DNA of 64,000 nt from Sinonovacula constricta. Taxonomy: Eukaryota; Mollusca; Bivalvia; Cardiida; Solecurtidae. Made by a program: the position numbers and the translations under genes. Under the pieces are notes generated by a model that did not search any database, was not told the DNA's origin, and saw only the letters and a program-made list of their open reading frames with translations. Below, piece by piece: positions 25,001-33,960 of this stretch. The stretch covers positions 16,848,960 through 16,912,959 of the forward strand of contig CM017563.1 of the NCBI GenBank assembly GCA_007844125.1, given 5' to 3'. Position 1 is the first letter of the stretch, and every line of letters starts with the position of its first letter.

Positions 25001-26791
25001 GTAAGTCTAGCTGACTGGACACAGCCTCAGGGCTGCGGTGATATCTGGAAAGGGGTGGAGATTAGAGTGTTACTCCAATGTCTATAATGTAACTCCGTTA
25101 CGATATTGCATTATTGGGGTCCAAGTTTTAAAGGGATAACGTTTTTGCACCGCCATGAAACGAATTTAACCTTTATATCTGATAAATGTAAAAGATATGT
25201 ACATAACTGTAACTTTTTTGTGCCGCCGAAAGTAGATTTCGGGCAAAATAATCCAAACAGCAGGGCAGTGTAAAGGATCACTTCGTCCTTTAAAATTCCA
25301 TGGACAAGTGTGCTGTTGCAGATAGTAAAAGTTTCTGCTATTTGAGGATAAGAATAAAACAAAAAACATTATTTTGATTGTTTTATTTCATATGCGCCGT
25401 CATTACTTATCTTTTTTGATCAATTGGTAAAATATTACTTTTGGAACACCACTGCCATGTATGTAGACGTTTCTTTTTACAAAATAACCATTTCTGAGCG
25501 CTCACGACAAAGAATATGTTAATGTTGCCCCTTGCAGAGACATACCTTCTCATTCACGCGTTATAAGTCTATTAAAGAAGGAAAAAAGGTCCATATTGCC
25601 GACTGACCGTTCCAAGGCGGTAACTGTCGGGTTTGCTCTTATTGTTAAATGATTCATGACATATTTGTTCTCACTTTTACATTTGGTGTGCATGTGAATA
25701 CCTTGGTCCTGTGTCCTTTCATTTTTTGTATATGTTGCAACGCTCATAGGACTTTGTCTTATATATTCTTATTTATTTCTAAGTAAAGCAGGAATATAAT
25801 TTTTGAAAATGTTCGTGTTTTCTGATTCAGTTGACTGCCCGAAAGCTACAACATCGTGCCCGTACTCGATTTATCCAAATGCCTGTACATTGTATTTTAA
25901 CGTTCCTATCGAATGTCCAATATATTGCGGCAAATGCCCGCCAGGTAAGGTTCTGTTATATTATTTGTTTAAAAACAATCTAAATGCAATATATCGTCAA
26001 TCAACCAATAATAAATTTAAAAAAGAGATCTTACTTTTTTAGATTTGTAACCCTTTCTACATCACCCGCACTCCCTTCGGTGCTGCATGTAGGTTAAAAT
26101 GGCATATGATAATTATTCCTTTGGTTTGCCATTTGACTATCTAGACACGAACTAACTATAATAACTATACTAGGATATTGGTTAAATCACAATTAAAATG
26201 TGTTCTTAAAATTATATGACATTTTTACTACTTTAAAAATCGGACTTTTTCCTTTACATCATAAGTGTGGAAGAATTAATTTAGACATTAATACCATTCT
26301 GATAATACTTGATTGAGGGAAATATTGTTTAAAATATTTCAAGCTAAGATTTTTTCTCACCTCTGGAAGAGCTGTTAAGGTGTCAAAAACTGTGTAGATG
26401 CTGCGTTTGATTAGTTAATATGGCGCTTTATTTGCCTTTACAAGCACATGTAATAAAATAGTAATAGTGCGTCTCTCGTCAGTTTATTCATTAAGAAAGT
26501 TACAAATAGGAAAACATTCACTTTTGTGAGAGATATGCAGTTGCTAAGTATATATAAACTAATTAACTAATGTACAAGATGAATAAAGCAGAGAAACGCC
26601 AAATGACATTTAAATAAAGCAGGTCAATGTGCTTTGGATAAACGTGTACTGATTGAACGTTTAACACATGTCAAATCTGTTTATTAATTAGTAAAAGCTT
26701 ATGTCTAAAACCACGTCCTTAAGTAATTTCTTTGCTAGTTGTACGTTCTAAACTATTTTCAATGTGACATATTTTTCTTCTTTCAGTATAA
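9988..26791 (+). CDS. Secreted CAP-superfamily (CRISP/Ag5/PR-1) protein with C-terminal ShKT-like domain, 11 exons, copy 1
   Basis: Spliced CDS of 915 nt plus stop (305 residues). Exons: 9988-9999, 15096-15143, 17089-17167, 18852-18937, 19399-19516, 20582-20730, 21023-21120, 22790-22893, 24780-24884, 25831-25944, 26787-26791. All introns are GT-AG and all phases agree. Residues 1-20 are a hydrophobic signal peptide (MGIQIVILASLAMIAMVSAD). The CAP domain spans about 54-197: H60 in ARHNFHR, VWDDTIALLAEKWAQTC, GQNM at 120-123 where many members have GEN, E142, the signature GHYTQVVW at 160-167, and CNYGPAGN at 192-199. A Cys-rich linker (about 218-265) is followed by an ShKT-like domain with C269, C276, C285, C295, C299 and C302. 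CAP proteins are extracellular, disulfide-stabilised proteins; this one's ligand or target cannot be read from sequence. The start was chosen because ATG, donor and TATA box are all conserved in copy 2. The gene is strongly supported; function beyond the family is unknown. Confidence 0.92.
10000..12287 (+). other. Intron 1 of CAP copy 1, part before the PLE insertion
   Basis: AT-rich intron. A short PLE 3'-end piece lies at about 10228-10285 and has a longer counterpart at the same intron position in copy 2 (39120-39350), so it predates the duplication. Sequence at about 11960-12030 matches copy 2 near 44590-44660. No coding potential recognised. Confidence 0.6.
12288..15050 (-). mobile_element. 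Penelope-like retroelement in intron 1 of CAP copy 1 (PLE-2)
   Basis: Antisense to the CAP gene. Reading from 15050 downward: N-terminal part with SGHIITGDLKIID and LLCKGPKYCLPDEIDFD (14695-15048); LPSLYWILKLHKTPYKSRF (14283-14471); YDFSTLYTSLPHDLIKTK (13989-14273); FRQVIGIPLGTNCAPLIAYL and the YHDDIL catalytic box (13688-14014); RT C-terminus with YGIYIS and ending VKNLHCF at 13133; then about 840 bp of 3' non-coding sequence ending at the conserved terminus at 12288-12310. A degenerate YIGETT about 100 bp after the stop may be a relic of the GIY-YIG endonuclease. Frameshifts and stops make it inactive. It is absent from the equivalent intron of copy 2, so it inserted after the duplication. 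Confidence 0.88.
15096..15143 (+). CDS. CAP copy 1 exon 2 (signal peptide)
   Basis: 48 nt, acceptor tttcag and donor gtaagt, phase 0 to 0. Encodes residues 5-20, the hydrophobic core and end of the signal peptide (IVILASLAMIAMVSAD). The acceptor lies only about 45 bp from the truncated 5' end of a minus-strand PLE. Confidence 0.9.
15144..17088 (+). other. Intron 2 of CAP copy 1
   Basis: GT-AG intron alignable with copy 2 intron sequence up to about 16997, where the copy 2 deletion begins. Contains a G-rich run at 16014-16038. No other feature recognised. Confidence 0.6.
16014..16038 (+). other. G-quadruplex-capable G-rich run
   Basis: Four G tracts of 4, 5, 5 and 4 bases separated by loops of 3, 1 and 3 bases, directly after a GT dinucleotide run. 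Fits the intramolecular G4 pattern on the coding strand of intron 2. Confidence 0.6.
17089..17167 (+). CDS. CAP copy 1 exon 3 (mature N-terminus)
   Basis: 79 nt, acceptor ttcaag and donor gtaagt, phase 0 to 1. Encodes residues 21-46 with two cysteines (starts CSAPYN; HTFC inside), the short Cys-containing segment that often precedes CAP domains. No counterpart exists in copy 2. Confidence 0.85.
17168..18851 (+). other. Intron 3 of CAP copy 1
   Basis: GT-AG intron with no repeat or coding signal that I can support. The matching interval in copy 2 is deleted. Confidence 0.6.
18852..18937 (+). CDS. CAP copy 1 exon 4 (CAP domain start)
   Basis: 86 nt, acceptor atttcag and donor gtagct, phase 1 to 0. 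Encodes AIVARHNFHRAAEDASDM, the first helix of the CAP fold with its conserved histidine (H60). Confidence 0.92.
19399..19516 (+). CDS. CAP copy 1 exon 5
   Basis: 118 nt, acceptor cgccag and donor gtacgt, phase 0 to 1. Encodes VWDDTIALLAEKWAQTC and the following loop, typical of the second CAP helix. Confidence 0.92.
20582..20730 (+). CDS. CAP copy 1 exon 6
   Basis: 149 nt, acceptor catcaag and donor gtatga, phase 1 to 0. Encodes LYGTGQNMY, TWDSVIDMWHSEKVNF and GTVGHYTQ. Contains E142 and H161 of the CAP cavity. Confidence 0.92.
20731..21022 (+). repeat. GAT-rich microsatellite and GGA run in intron 6
   Basis: Imperfect GAT/GAC triplets at about 20805-20955 followed by a GGA/GGG purine run at 20958-20998, within a 292-bp intron. 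The intron starts gtatga, so the reading frame stops at once if it is retained. Confidence 0.85.
21023..21120 (+). CDS. CAP copy 1 exon 7
   Basis: 98 nt, acceptor ttgcag and donor gtaagt, phase 0 to 2. Encodes VVWAKSFLVGCSMTKC and IAVCNYGP, completing both CAP signature motifs. Not found in copy 2. Confidence 0.92.
21918..22098. repeat. (AAT)n / (AGT)n compound microsatellite in intron 7
   Basis: AAT triplets to about 22000, then AGT/AGA triplets to about 22098. Copy 2 has expanded AGT-type arrays in the corresponding region. Confidence 0.95.
22264..22762. mobile_element. 499-bp MITE with perfect 22-bp terminal inverted repeats
   Basis: Left TIR 22264-22285 begins AAAGGTGGTATCCGAC; right TIR 22741-22762 is its exact reverse complement (ends GTCGGATACCACCTTT). 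No transposase. Copy 2 has the uninterrupted site at about 51080-51098 (TGATATGTTTTTTAAAACG). The exact TSD is ambiguous in the TTTAAA-type target. It ends 27 bp before the exon 8 acceptor junction. Confidence 0.85.
22790..22893 (+). CDS. CAP copy 1 exon 8 (Cys-rich linker)
   Basis: 104 nt, acceptor ctaacag and donor gtaagt, phase 2 to 1. Encodes GNIGAKSGPELYTPF and KCGSCPGHCSQDNLC. The acceptor lies 27 bp from the right end of a 499-bp MITE. Confidence 0.92.
22894..24202 (+). other. Intron 8 of CAP copy 1, part before the minisatellite
   Basis: GT-AG intron. Sequence from about 23176 on aligns with copy 2 from 51224 on. No coding signal supported. Confidence 0.5.
24203..24633. repeat. Minisatellite, ~50-bp unit, in intron 8 of CAP copy 1
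   Basis: Eight or so diverged units built on CTATGATCTGTTCATCCAGA followed by TCTCGCTAGAATCTATTCAG and TCATATCCCG. Some units are a variant with GACCAGTCTAGTATTTGTTC. The same family fills the same intron of copy 2. Confidence 0.85.
24780..24884 (+). CDS. CAP copy 1 exon 9 (Cys-rich segment)
   Basis: 105 nt, acceptor tttcag and donor gtaagt, phase 1 to 1. Encodes DCGNKFCQNYGNLNLATC then NCDCYVDRPWLKAEDC, an EGF-like spacing of cysteines. Copy 2 lacks 6 nt here, removing one cysteine. Confidence 0.9.
25590..25785 (+). mobile_element. PLE 3'-end fragment inserted in intron 9 of CAP copy 1
   Basis: Contains GCCGACTGACCGTTCCAAGG and ends near CTCATAGGACTTTGTC. Copy 2 reads straight through the site at about 54010-54050, so the insertion postdates the duplication. 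It ends about 45 bp before exon 10. Confidence 0.75.
25831..25944 (+). CDS. CAP copy 1 exon 10 (ShKT-like domain)
   Basis: 114 nt, acceptor attcag and donor gtaagg, phase 1 to 1. Six cysteines with spacing C-6-C-8-C-9-C-3-C-2-C, as in ShKT domains. Such domains are common at the C-terminus of secreted metazoan proteins; the domain alone does not imply toxicity. Confidence 0.9.
26787..26791 (+). CDS. CAP copy 1 terminal coding exon (last two bases of Val305 and stop)
   Basis: Acceptor ctttcag, then TA completes a valine codon and TAA ends the frame. The rest of the exon is 3' UTR. If the intron were retained, the protein would gain an unrelated tail, so this short terminal exon fits the domain boundary well. 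Confidence 0.75.
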
Positions 26792-26868
26792 TTCGAAGCA
26801 CAACAGCTATCCGAAGGCATCCCGCGACTTCCGATTCCATTTTCTTCTCTTTAACCTCTTATAGCTCC

Positions 26869-26874
26869 AATAAA
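26869..26874 (+). terminator. Polyadenylation signal AATAAA of CAP copy 1
   Basis: AATAAA lies 78 bp after the stop codon, giving a short 3' UTR ending near 26890. The equivalent segment is deleted in copy 2. Confidence 0.7.
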
Positions 26875-26899
26875 ACAGTTCAAGCATAAAGAGTAATGT

Positions 26900-28000
26900 T
26901 TATATTTCATTTGTCTCTAAATAAATTTTTGTTTCGTAGTTCAAAACACGTGCTTAAATCTCCTGGAGACCGAGTTAGTTAATGTCTACACATCACAAAC
27001 ATCTCGAAAGCACCTTAACAAGGAAAACGCCCAACAATCAAACTCAAGTCCGAGCTCAATCGCAAGCAGATTCTGATTGATCATTTTGAATTATGGCCAA
27101 GACCGATCTCAAACTCGTGTTTAACTTCTTTAAACTTCGGACCTTGACACAACTTCCAGAATTTCTTCACAGCTGAAAGTTTGCTTAAACTCAGAAGTGG
27201 ACTTCCCAGTAATAGTATCATGTACACCTTGCCGTAAGATAAATATATCCTAATATAATTTAACAAATTGGTCTCCATTTGAAGTAGTCTTTGTGCCAAC
27301 ATATGAACTTAAGCAAAATGTGAATTAAGAAGTTTCTGGAAGTTTGACCTAGTCCGCGTTTCTTGAAAGAAAAAAACAACAACTTATAAAATGATGGCCA
27401 GAAGGAGATTAATCATAACTATTTTCTTAAAACGAATTAAACCAGTAAACCACATAAAATGCAATGCGTTATCTCCTTTGTTTTTGTCTCTACGCAGGGT
27501 TCCACAACTTTAGTGATTATTGCTACTGTTTACATTTTTAACGAAATAAAATATATTCTCGCAAAGCTTTACTTAAACTTACTTAAACAGAAGTTATATA
27601 TCCAGTGACTTGATTCTTAAATACATATAAACATATATAATATAAAATATAATAATGTTTCTTCAAGATTGTACATATTCTTGATATTATGGAGATTTCA
27701 TATCTAAAAACCTTCATTGGTATGTCAGCTCCTTTTCAAGGGATAAATCTGTTGCCTCGTGTTTTACTTGTAAAGCAATCTTATCAAACTAATTATATAC
27801 TGGTTGGTATTTGGTACATAGTTACTACTGAAAAAAATATAACGATTGTATTAACTGTTCATTTTTTAATTTCGCTTCGGAATATAACAAAACGATTTTC
27901 GGAATATAATAAGCAAGGTAAGCCATGAAAAACAGAAACAATGTATGAACTTGATAAAACTTGAAAATATGAAGCTATTTAAAATAAAATATTTAAAACA
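26900..28000. other. Downstream flank of CAP copy 1
   Basis: From about 27150 it aligns with copy 2 sequence starting at 54265 (CTAGAATTTCTTCAAAGCTG against CCAGAATTTCTTCACAGCTG). No gene seen. Confidence 0.5.
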
Positions 28001-28731
28001 AAACTACCCAGAAGGGAGATAAGTTAAAAAATTTGAAAATTTAGCATTTCTGTATGGATCCGTTTCAGGTTGTTACCTCACAATTTTCTAGTCTACTAAA
28101 ACGTTTAAAAACGAAATTCAAAACATAAATTTAATCAACTTTTCATAATGATATGAATTTACTTAATGAAACATGAACATTTTATGTGTAGGTAATAAGA
28201 TTTAATGGTTGATTGAATATTGGTTACTTCAAACCAGAAACATATTGCTAACGTCCAATAATTAAGGAAGAAAAAAAACCCATAAATCATCGGCACTTCT
28301 TTCCCCGTCTGGTACTCGAACGCAGTGTTAAGAAGCATGAGACACAATCAGCAACTTCAAGAGACTTGTTTGAATCAAGGAAGCTAATAGTGAAGATTTT
28401 GATTATCCAGCTGCCAGCACGAACCTTTTGGTGTAGATCCTAATCTGATTTTTTGGCACGAATTCCTGTATAGGACATTTGTTTATAACTAACACAGTAA
28501 TTAATATTGACAATACATATTTTTGGGTACATTCCATTGTGTATAATGTAGATGACATCTTATTAGACACATAATAGATAAATTATAGATGGAGAGATCC
28601 CAAATCTTAAATAGTCATCCATAGCATGTCAAAAGAAGAAAACACATTAATGGTCCTTTAAAACTCCAATACATTATTATTTTAACTATCTTTAGACAAA
28701 GACACACATACACACATACACACATACACAC
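28000..28731. repeat. Repeated downstream segment ending in (AC)n, first of three copies
   Basis: Contains CCCAGAAGGGAGATAA, GATTTAATGGTTGATTGAAT and a terminal AC microsatellite (28695-28731). Related segments lie at 54715-55225 and 57430-58197. Confidence 0.6.
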
Positions 28732-29160
28732 TAGGGTTGTCACGATATGCCTAAAACGTACCACAATATATTGCGATACATATAGATTTATTGCAATACG
28801 TACCACTTTATATTGCCATATTTGATCAAACTATTATAAGGTGCTTTTCACAAAAATATTATGTATTATGAACAGAATGAACAACAAATGCCTAAGAGTA
28901 ATATGACATAGCTTTATAAATGTAATAGGGCTAGAAGGTTGTAAAGAAAAACACAACAATCAAACAACAAATTACAACAATGTCGTTCGATTCACAGTGC
29001 TAATACGGCGGATGATGACGATTGACGAATGTATCTATTTTTGTTGTACCTCCACTGTATCTAACATGGACATCAAAATGTCGACAAAATGCGACACCTT
29101 CAGCAATTCTTTGTTGACCTGTGATCCATAATCTGGAAGTGGCCCACCACAATCGCTTTT
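28732..29160. mobile_element. Possible hAT-type transposon remnant
   Basis: Starts TAGGGTTGTCACGATATGCC next to the AC repeat, followed by subterminal ATTGCGATAC/ATTGCAATACG motifs. The minus strand at about 29035-29160 has a 41-codon open stretch (contains GPLPDYGSQVNKELL). The other end was not found, and the segment is absent from the aligned part of copy 2. Confidence 0.35.
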
Positions 29161-29880
29161 ATGCTTATATGCATTTTTATAAATAAAACAATAAGTAAAA
29201 ATTTTTATAATAAGCAGATTGATTCAGACCCAATTTTCCGATACCTGTGTAGATTTTTAAATTGTCAGAAACAATCACATGGAGAATTTTTTTATTTGAT
29301 CTATATTAATAGAATCAGTAGTCTTTTAAAAGAAATTATTCTCCAAAAATGGAAGAATCGATACCTAAATACTGTTTTATTCACGTGTGTTGTACTATTT
29401 TATACAGCAGTCGCAGATGTATGAGTCTTTAAATTATATCTATTTACTCTCAACAGACTCACATATTTGCATGTTCAGTTGCCAAATCTTGTAAAACCCT
29501 TACGGTGTTATAAAAGAACAAAGAACGTATGTACAATTTTAAAGTGAAGAACAAGTTTACATGCCTTGCAAACTTAATTTTAATTAATTGCATTAAAGTT
29601 TAAAAGTATAAGTTTAACGAAATGTTTTAATCAATTTTTTGCATAAAACATAATACTGGCTATTTTAGAATCCTCCATTTGTTTTAATTCAAAATGAAGT
29701 TTCAAAGTAGTAAGGTATGTTTCTATTAGACGAAAAAAACATATTGCGATTTCTGTTATTATGTTTCTCACTGGGATATTTTTATTTATATTGATGGATT
29801 TGATACAATTAGAAATTAACTACATTGACCTATAAACTGCATTTTCTTAGTTTCAATTTCAACCATGGTCAATATACCAT
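29161..29880. other. End of the duplicated block, no gene
   Basis: 29270-29730 aligns with 56600-57050 (for example TTTGCATGTTCAGTTGCC in both). This is the right limit of the tandem duplication that I can follow. Confidence 0.5.
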
Positions 29881-29899
29881 ATAATATCCTTATATCATT

Positions 29900-31325
29900 A
29901 TATATAACGATTATGGTGGGACAAAATGGCTCAAAATATATGGGCCTTGAAATTCTGATGGCATTTTCACTTCCGAAATGAGCTTGAGTCAATAGTCGCG
30001 TTCAAATGGATAACACACCTGATACAAGATGCAATTTTTAGTGTAATTTCCTGTAACCACCAGAAAAGGTTGGCCCTTACGTCTCATGTTTTGGTAAAGT
30101 TTTCTGAGAATAGAGATCTTGTGCAAGTAAGCAAAAGAAGAACCGTGTGTCCCAGTCCATCGGTTACCATGGTAACGTGGCCCCCAAAATCAGGAAAATG
30201 GGATTGTTGTAAAAGAATGGGACTAGCTGCAATGGTTTCTATTTTTTTTTTTAAAAAGAAACCATTTTCCACATCTACATCTTTTTTTTCTTCAAAAGGT
30301 ATCTTTAGTTTTCTCAATTTTATTTTAAAAAACAAAACATAAGGGATCAATTTAATATTCATACAAGTCTTGTCTATATAATAATAAATAATCAATCATA
30401 TTTTTAACTTTTAAAGAGTGGGTGATATACTGTGGTAAGCTAGCTTGACAAGGGTATTAATATTTAACTGAAAACGTTAAAATTCAATATTTAAAAAAGG
30501 AAATACGCCTTTAAGTACATTGAAGAAATGTTATTTCTGCTTTTGTTACCATGGCAACACGATAAGGTAGCATTTTCATTCTGAAATGTCTATATGTTTT
30601 CTGCAACATTGTTTAATTTTCAATATAACATATCTTTTCGTGCCATATAAGAATTAATTTGAAAGAAAGAGGCTTTAAGAAAGTACAATTACCTAAAGGC
30701 ATAATTGTTGAATTCTGAACATGTTGAAAAGCACATATCTTTGAATTTATTCCTTCAATCTTTAGTTGCCCACACAACTTTTTTTAAAGATATCTTTGTT
30801 TATTGAAATGATAGATGGCAGCACCAATTTCTTACTAAGTTGCATTCTTTTATTTTTGGCTCATAAAGAATGTGCATAAAAATACATTGAAAAAAACAAA
30901 CAAACAAAAGAAAATCATCGAACTGATAAGCCTCCTGAGAAGTAAATTGATAATTGTATCTGTTTTGTAAATGAAAAACTGGAAAAGGTGTTTAGTATAT
31001 TACATATCAAAACTGTCCACTTAGTCAAACATGTTTTGCACACAACTCACCAAACTTCCGAAAGTTATTTTAGTTTCAGAAAATTTAGCAACAATTTTGT
31101 TTACTTAATATTCTACATGTAAATCTTTGGTTTTCATTGATAGACCTGTGCTTTTTCAACAACAAAATTCCTTTTCGTCTACGAGGTTATTTGATGACCA
31201 CTATGTCAGTAAATCATTTAGGGGAGACAACAAGACTGTATGTTCCTTGAAATTAAAATGGTATTTTCATTACTGAAATAGGGTTTGGCTCAATAGTGTT
31301 TTCAAAGTCGGATTTAATATGAACC
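29900..31325. repeat. Probable old repeat element with internal direct repeats and two X-box palindromes
   Basis: A segment near 29938-30010 (CCTTGAAATTCTGATGGCAT) recurs in diverged form near 31240-31312, about 1.3 kb away in the same orientation. Palindromes GTTACCATGGTAAC (30163-30176) and GTTACCATGGCAAC (30545-30558) lie between. No protein recognised. Confidence 0.4.
30163..30176. promoter_or_regulatory. Perfect X-box-like palindrome
   Basis: GTTACCATGGTAAC fits the RFX-factor X-box (GTNRCC, short spacer, RGYAAC). A near copy occurs at 30545-30558. No gene start is evident nearby, so function is unproven. Confidence 0.4.
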
Positions 31326-31356
31326 TTTCATCCCTAAACCTATATATATCTGTGTA

Positions 31357-31367
31357 TGTGGTGTGTG

Positions 31368-31418
<51 letters not shown>
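31357..31418. repeat. (GT)n microsatellite
   Basis: About 25 GT units in the spacer between the two CAP copies. Confidence 0.95.
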
Positions 31419-31419
<1 letters not shown>

Positions 31420-31420
<1 letters not shown>

Positions 31421-32600
31421 TCGTATATCGCTTCTTACACGACCTATTGTCCTGACTTGCCTGGACTCAGGCAAAAATGTTACGATTTAATAATAGAATC
31501 ACTACTTGAAGTGTTCATCCATGGCTTAACATGTTAAACAGGTGTCATATCAGTGCTGTTACAACCAAATAAATATACCTTTTATATCTCTATCTTAGAA
31601 TCTTCGTGTATGCGAACTCTGACGTCATTAATTACTGGTATTTCTTTGCTTGGTAAGACGTAATCTACTTGTGACATTACTTTTAAACCTCCCTACATTG
31701 TATACGTGTATTCTTCGGATGAAATAAAATGTGTATATGATAAACGTTTCCACACTAATAGAATGTATTAACGCCTTTATCAAAAGATCACTCAGGCACA
31801 ATCCGGCTGTTGTCAAGATATATAAAATGCATAATCAATGTGTTCAGAACTGTTGCAGCAAAACTTATCTATTAACATGGAATACAACCTGTCTCGTGGT
31901 TTTCACTCACTTGCTGATTGTCAGTAAACTGAAAGCTCAAATCATACTTAGTTACACTGTTAAACTGATACTGAAACAATACTATTTAGTTATTAAACAG
32001 CATTCAGTGAAAATGTTAATACAGTATAGAATTATGCCAACAAGTGATGGTTTCCTTTTAAATACAGCAAATTAACTAAGTAAAATTAACCACAATGTCA
32101 AAGCCTTCAACTTACCAAAGTTTTATTTTTATCCAGAATTTAAATTGCCCAGGACTATAATTGTTGGAATGAATATGGCAAGCTAACTGCCGTAGCTGAA
32201 GCATCTTGTAAAACACTAACTGGACTAGGACTTGCACATGAGGTGAATTAAGCAGAAGAGATGTATTGCCTCGATTATCTTGTCTATGATGCAAGCGATA
32301 TATGGCAAACAACTGCTATCGCTTTATCAAAGTATTTTACATTATACTAGTATAATGGTTAAACATATTCAAGTAGAGGCTGTAGAGTAAGCGGAATATC
32401 GTCATATTATATTCTTCAAACAGAAATCAATACTACTTAAACAAACTGTCATGTTTAGGGTGTCATTGGCCTGATGGATCTGATGATATGATTTATTATG
32501 ATAAGTAATCCAATACAATAATGTTGAAAGGGTTAATAATTGATAATGCAGTTCAACTATTATGTTCATTCTTTGTTAAAAGCGTAATGGGATACATGTT
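31420..32600. other. Spacer and left end of duplicated block 2
   Basis: No gene. From about 31870 the sequence aligns with 5330-5950 upstream of copy 1. Confidence 0.45.
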
Positions 32601-32609
32601 TCTATTCCT

Positions 32610-33960
32610 TGTCATGGCAAACTACCTAATGTGGGAAGGTGGGAGTTTATTTAGACAAGTTATTGGTATTTCTATGAGACCAGCTGGGGATCATTGATTG
32701 CTTTTATGTTAACTTAATCCTTTTCTACCCCAAACCACATTAAAGAAGCCTTTACTCCAACATCACGCTATTTTGACAATATTCTTACTATAAAAATCCT
32801 TTCTTTGCTAAATTGATGCAACTGATTTCCTCACCAGAATCTATTCTTAACAAAAGAAACACACGTGACATCTAAATGCAGCATTTTTAGACATTGAGAT
32901 AAATATTTTCTATGATTTTTTGAACTTATTATGTTACAAAAGAGACAATTTCAGTTCCGTAATGTGACTTATCCGTACCTTGATAGTGATTCGCCTCGTG
33001 CTACCTCTTATGGTATTTATATTTTCCAACTTACAAGGTACACGTCGATGATATTATTGCATAAAAAAATAATAGCACTATGAAAAGGTGTATGCAGCAA
33101 GGCATCTGGCATTTTATGGAGTGTTTGTTGTAAGATAAACAGAAGCAAGGGTCTGAATAGCTTTTCTTTTTTTTGTTTTACTCAAGAACATGCATTGCTT
33201 TTAAATTACACAATGACCGGGCAGACCATTGAGACTACATAAATACGATGACTTTATGCCATAATTTTGACAGCCACTTGTGGAAGTCGGTCTCCTTTCT
33301 CTGATACTGCCCTAGTTGAGACAAGTTGAACAGTCCCTATGCCCTTCACGCGAGAATGCACAATAGGTATAACTACTTTTACCTTTATTATATAAAATGC
33401 TTATTGCAGATAAATCAACTGCTTATTAAAATACAAAATTGGAATATATTTTATCCTTTAAAAATACATTATATTGTGTTGCTATTTTTTCACTAAATTT
33501 TAATTTACGCCTATTACATCACTGCACTTTTATCATGTGCCGTTATAATACGTTATTGCCGTTTTATTTCAAACAACTCTCTCGATCAGTTAGGTACGCA
33601 GTCCTTTAACTCCTGTTGACATTATACACATGTTGTTATGTTTAATGTTTATATTGTTTTTTTTTGTTTATATATAATATTCTTTTATCAGTTTTAAGAT
33701 GCAGGTGGTTGCTGTTAGTCGTTTCAATTTGATGGAATATTCTTTTACACAGTTTGTGAAAAAAAAAACTTCAGGAAGAGAGAGTTTTGAGAGCTCAACA
33801 AACCAGGTTTAAGCTACCCAATTGATGCTTTTGCTGACAAACAGTTTCAAAGAGCTAACTGTTCTTACCACTTGTATTAAATGTCTCGTCTCTGTGATTT
33901 GTCACTTTACGTTTATTTTTTGTACGTTTGTCTTGTGATAGTTCAAATTTTAATATAAGT
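32610..33960 (+). mobile_element. Old, decayed Penelope-like element (PLE-4)
   Basis: Plus-strand remnants GSLFRQVIGISM (near 32640), SRYFDNILTI (near 32770), YPYLDSDSPRATSYGIYIF (near 32970-33025), then a degenerate 3' region from about 33190 including GATGCAGGTGGTTGCTG and ending near 33960. Many stops. It sits inside the upstream flank of copy 2 with no counterpart at the same place upstream of copy 1. Confidence 0.75.
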
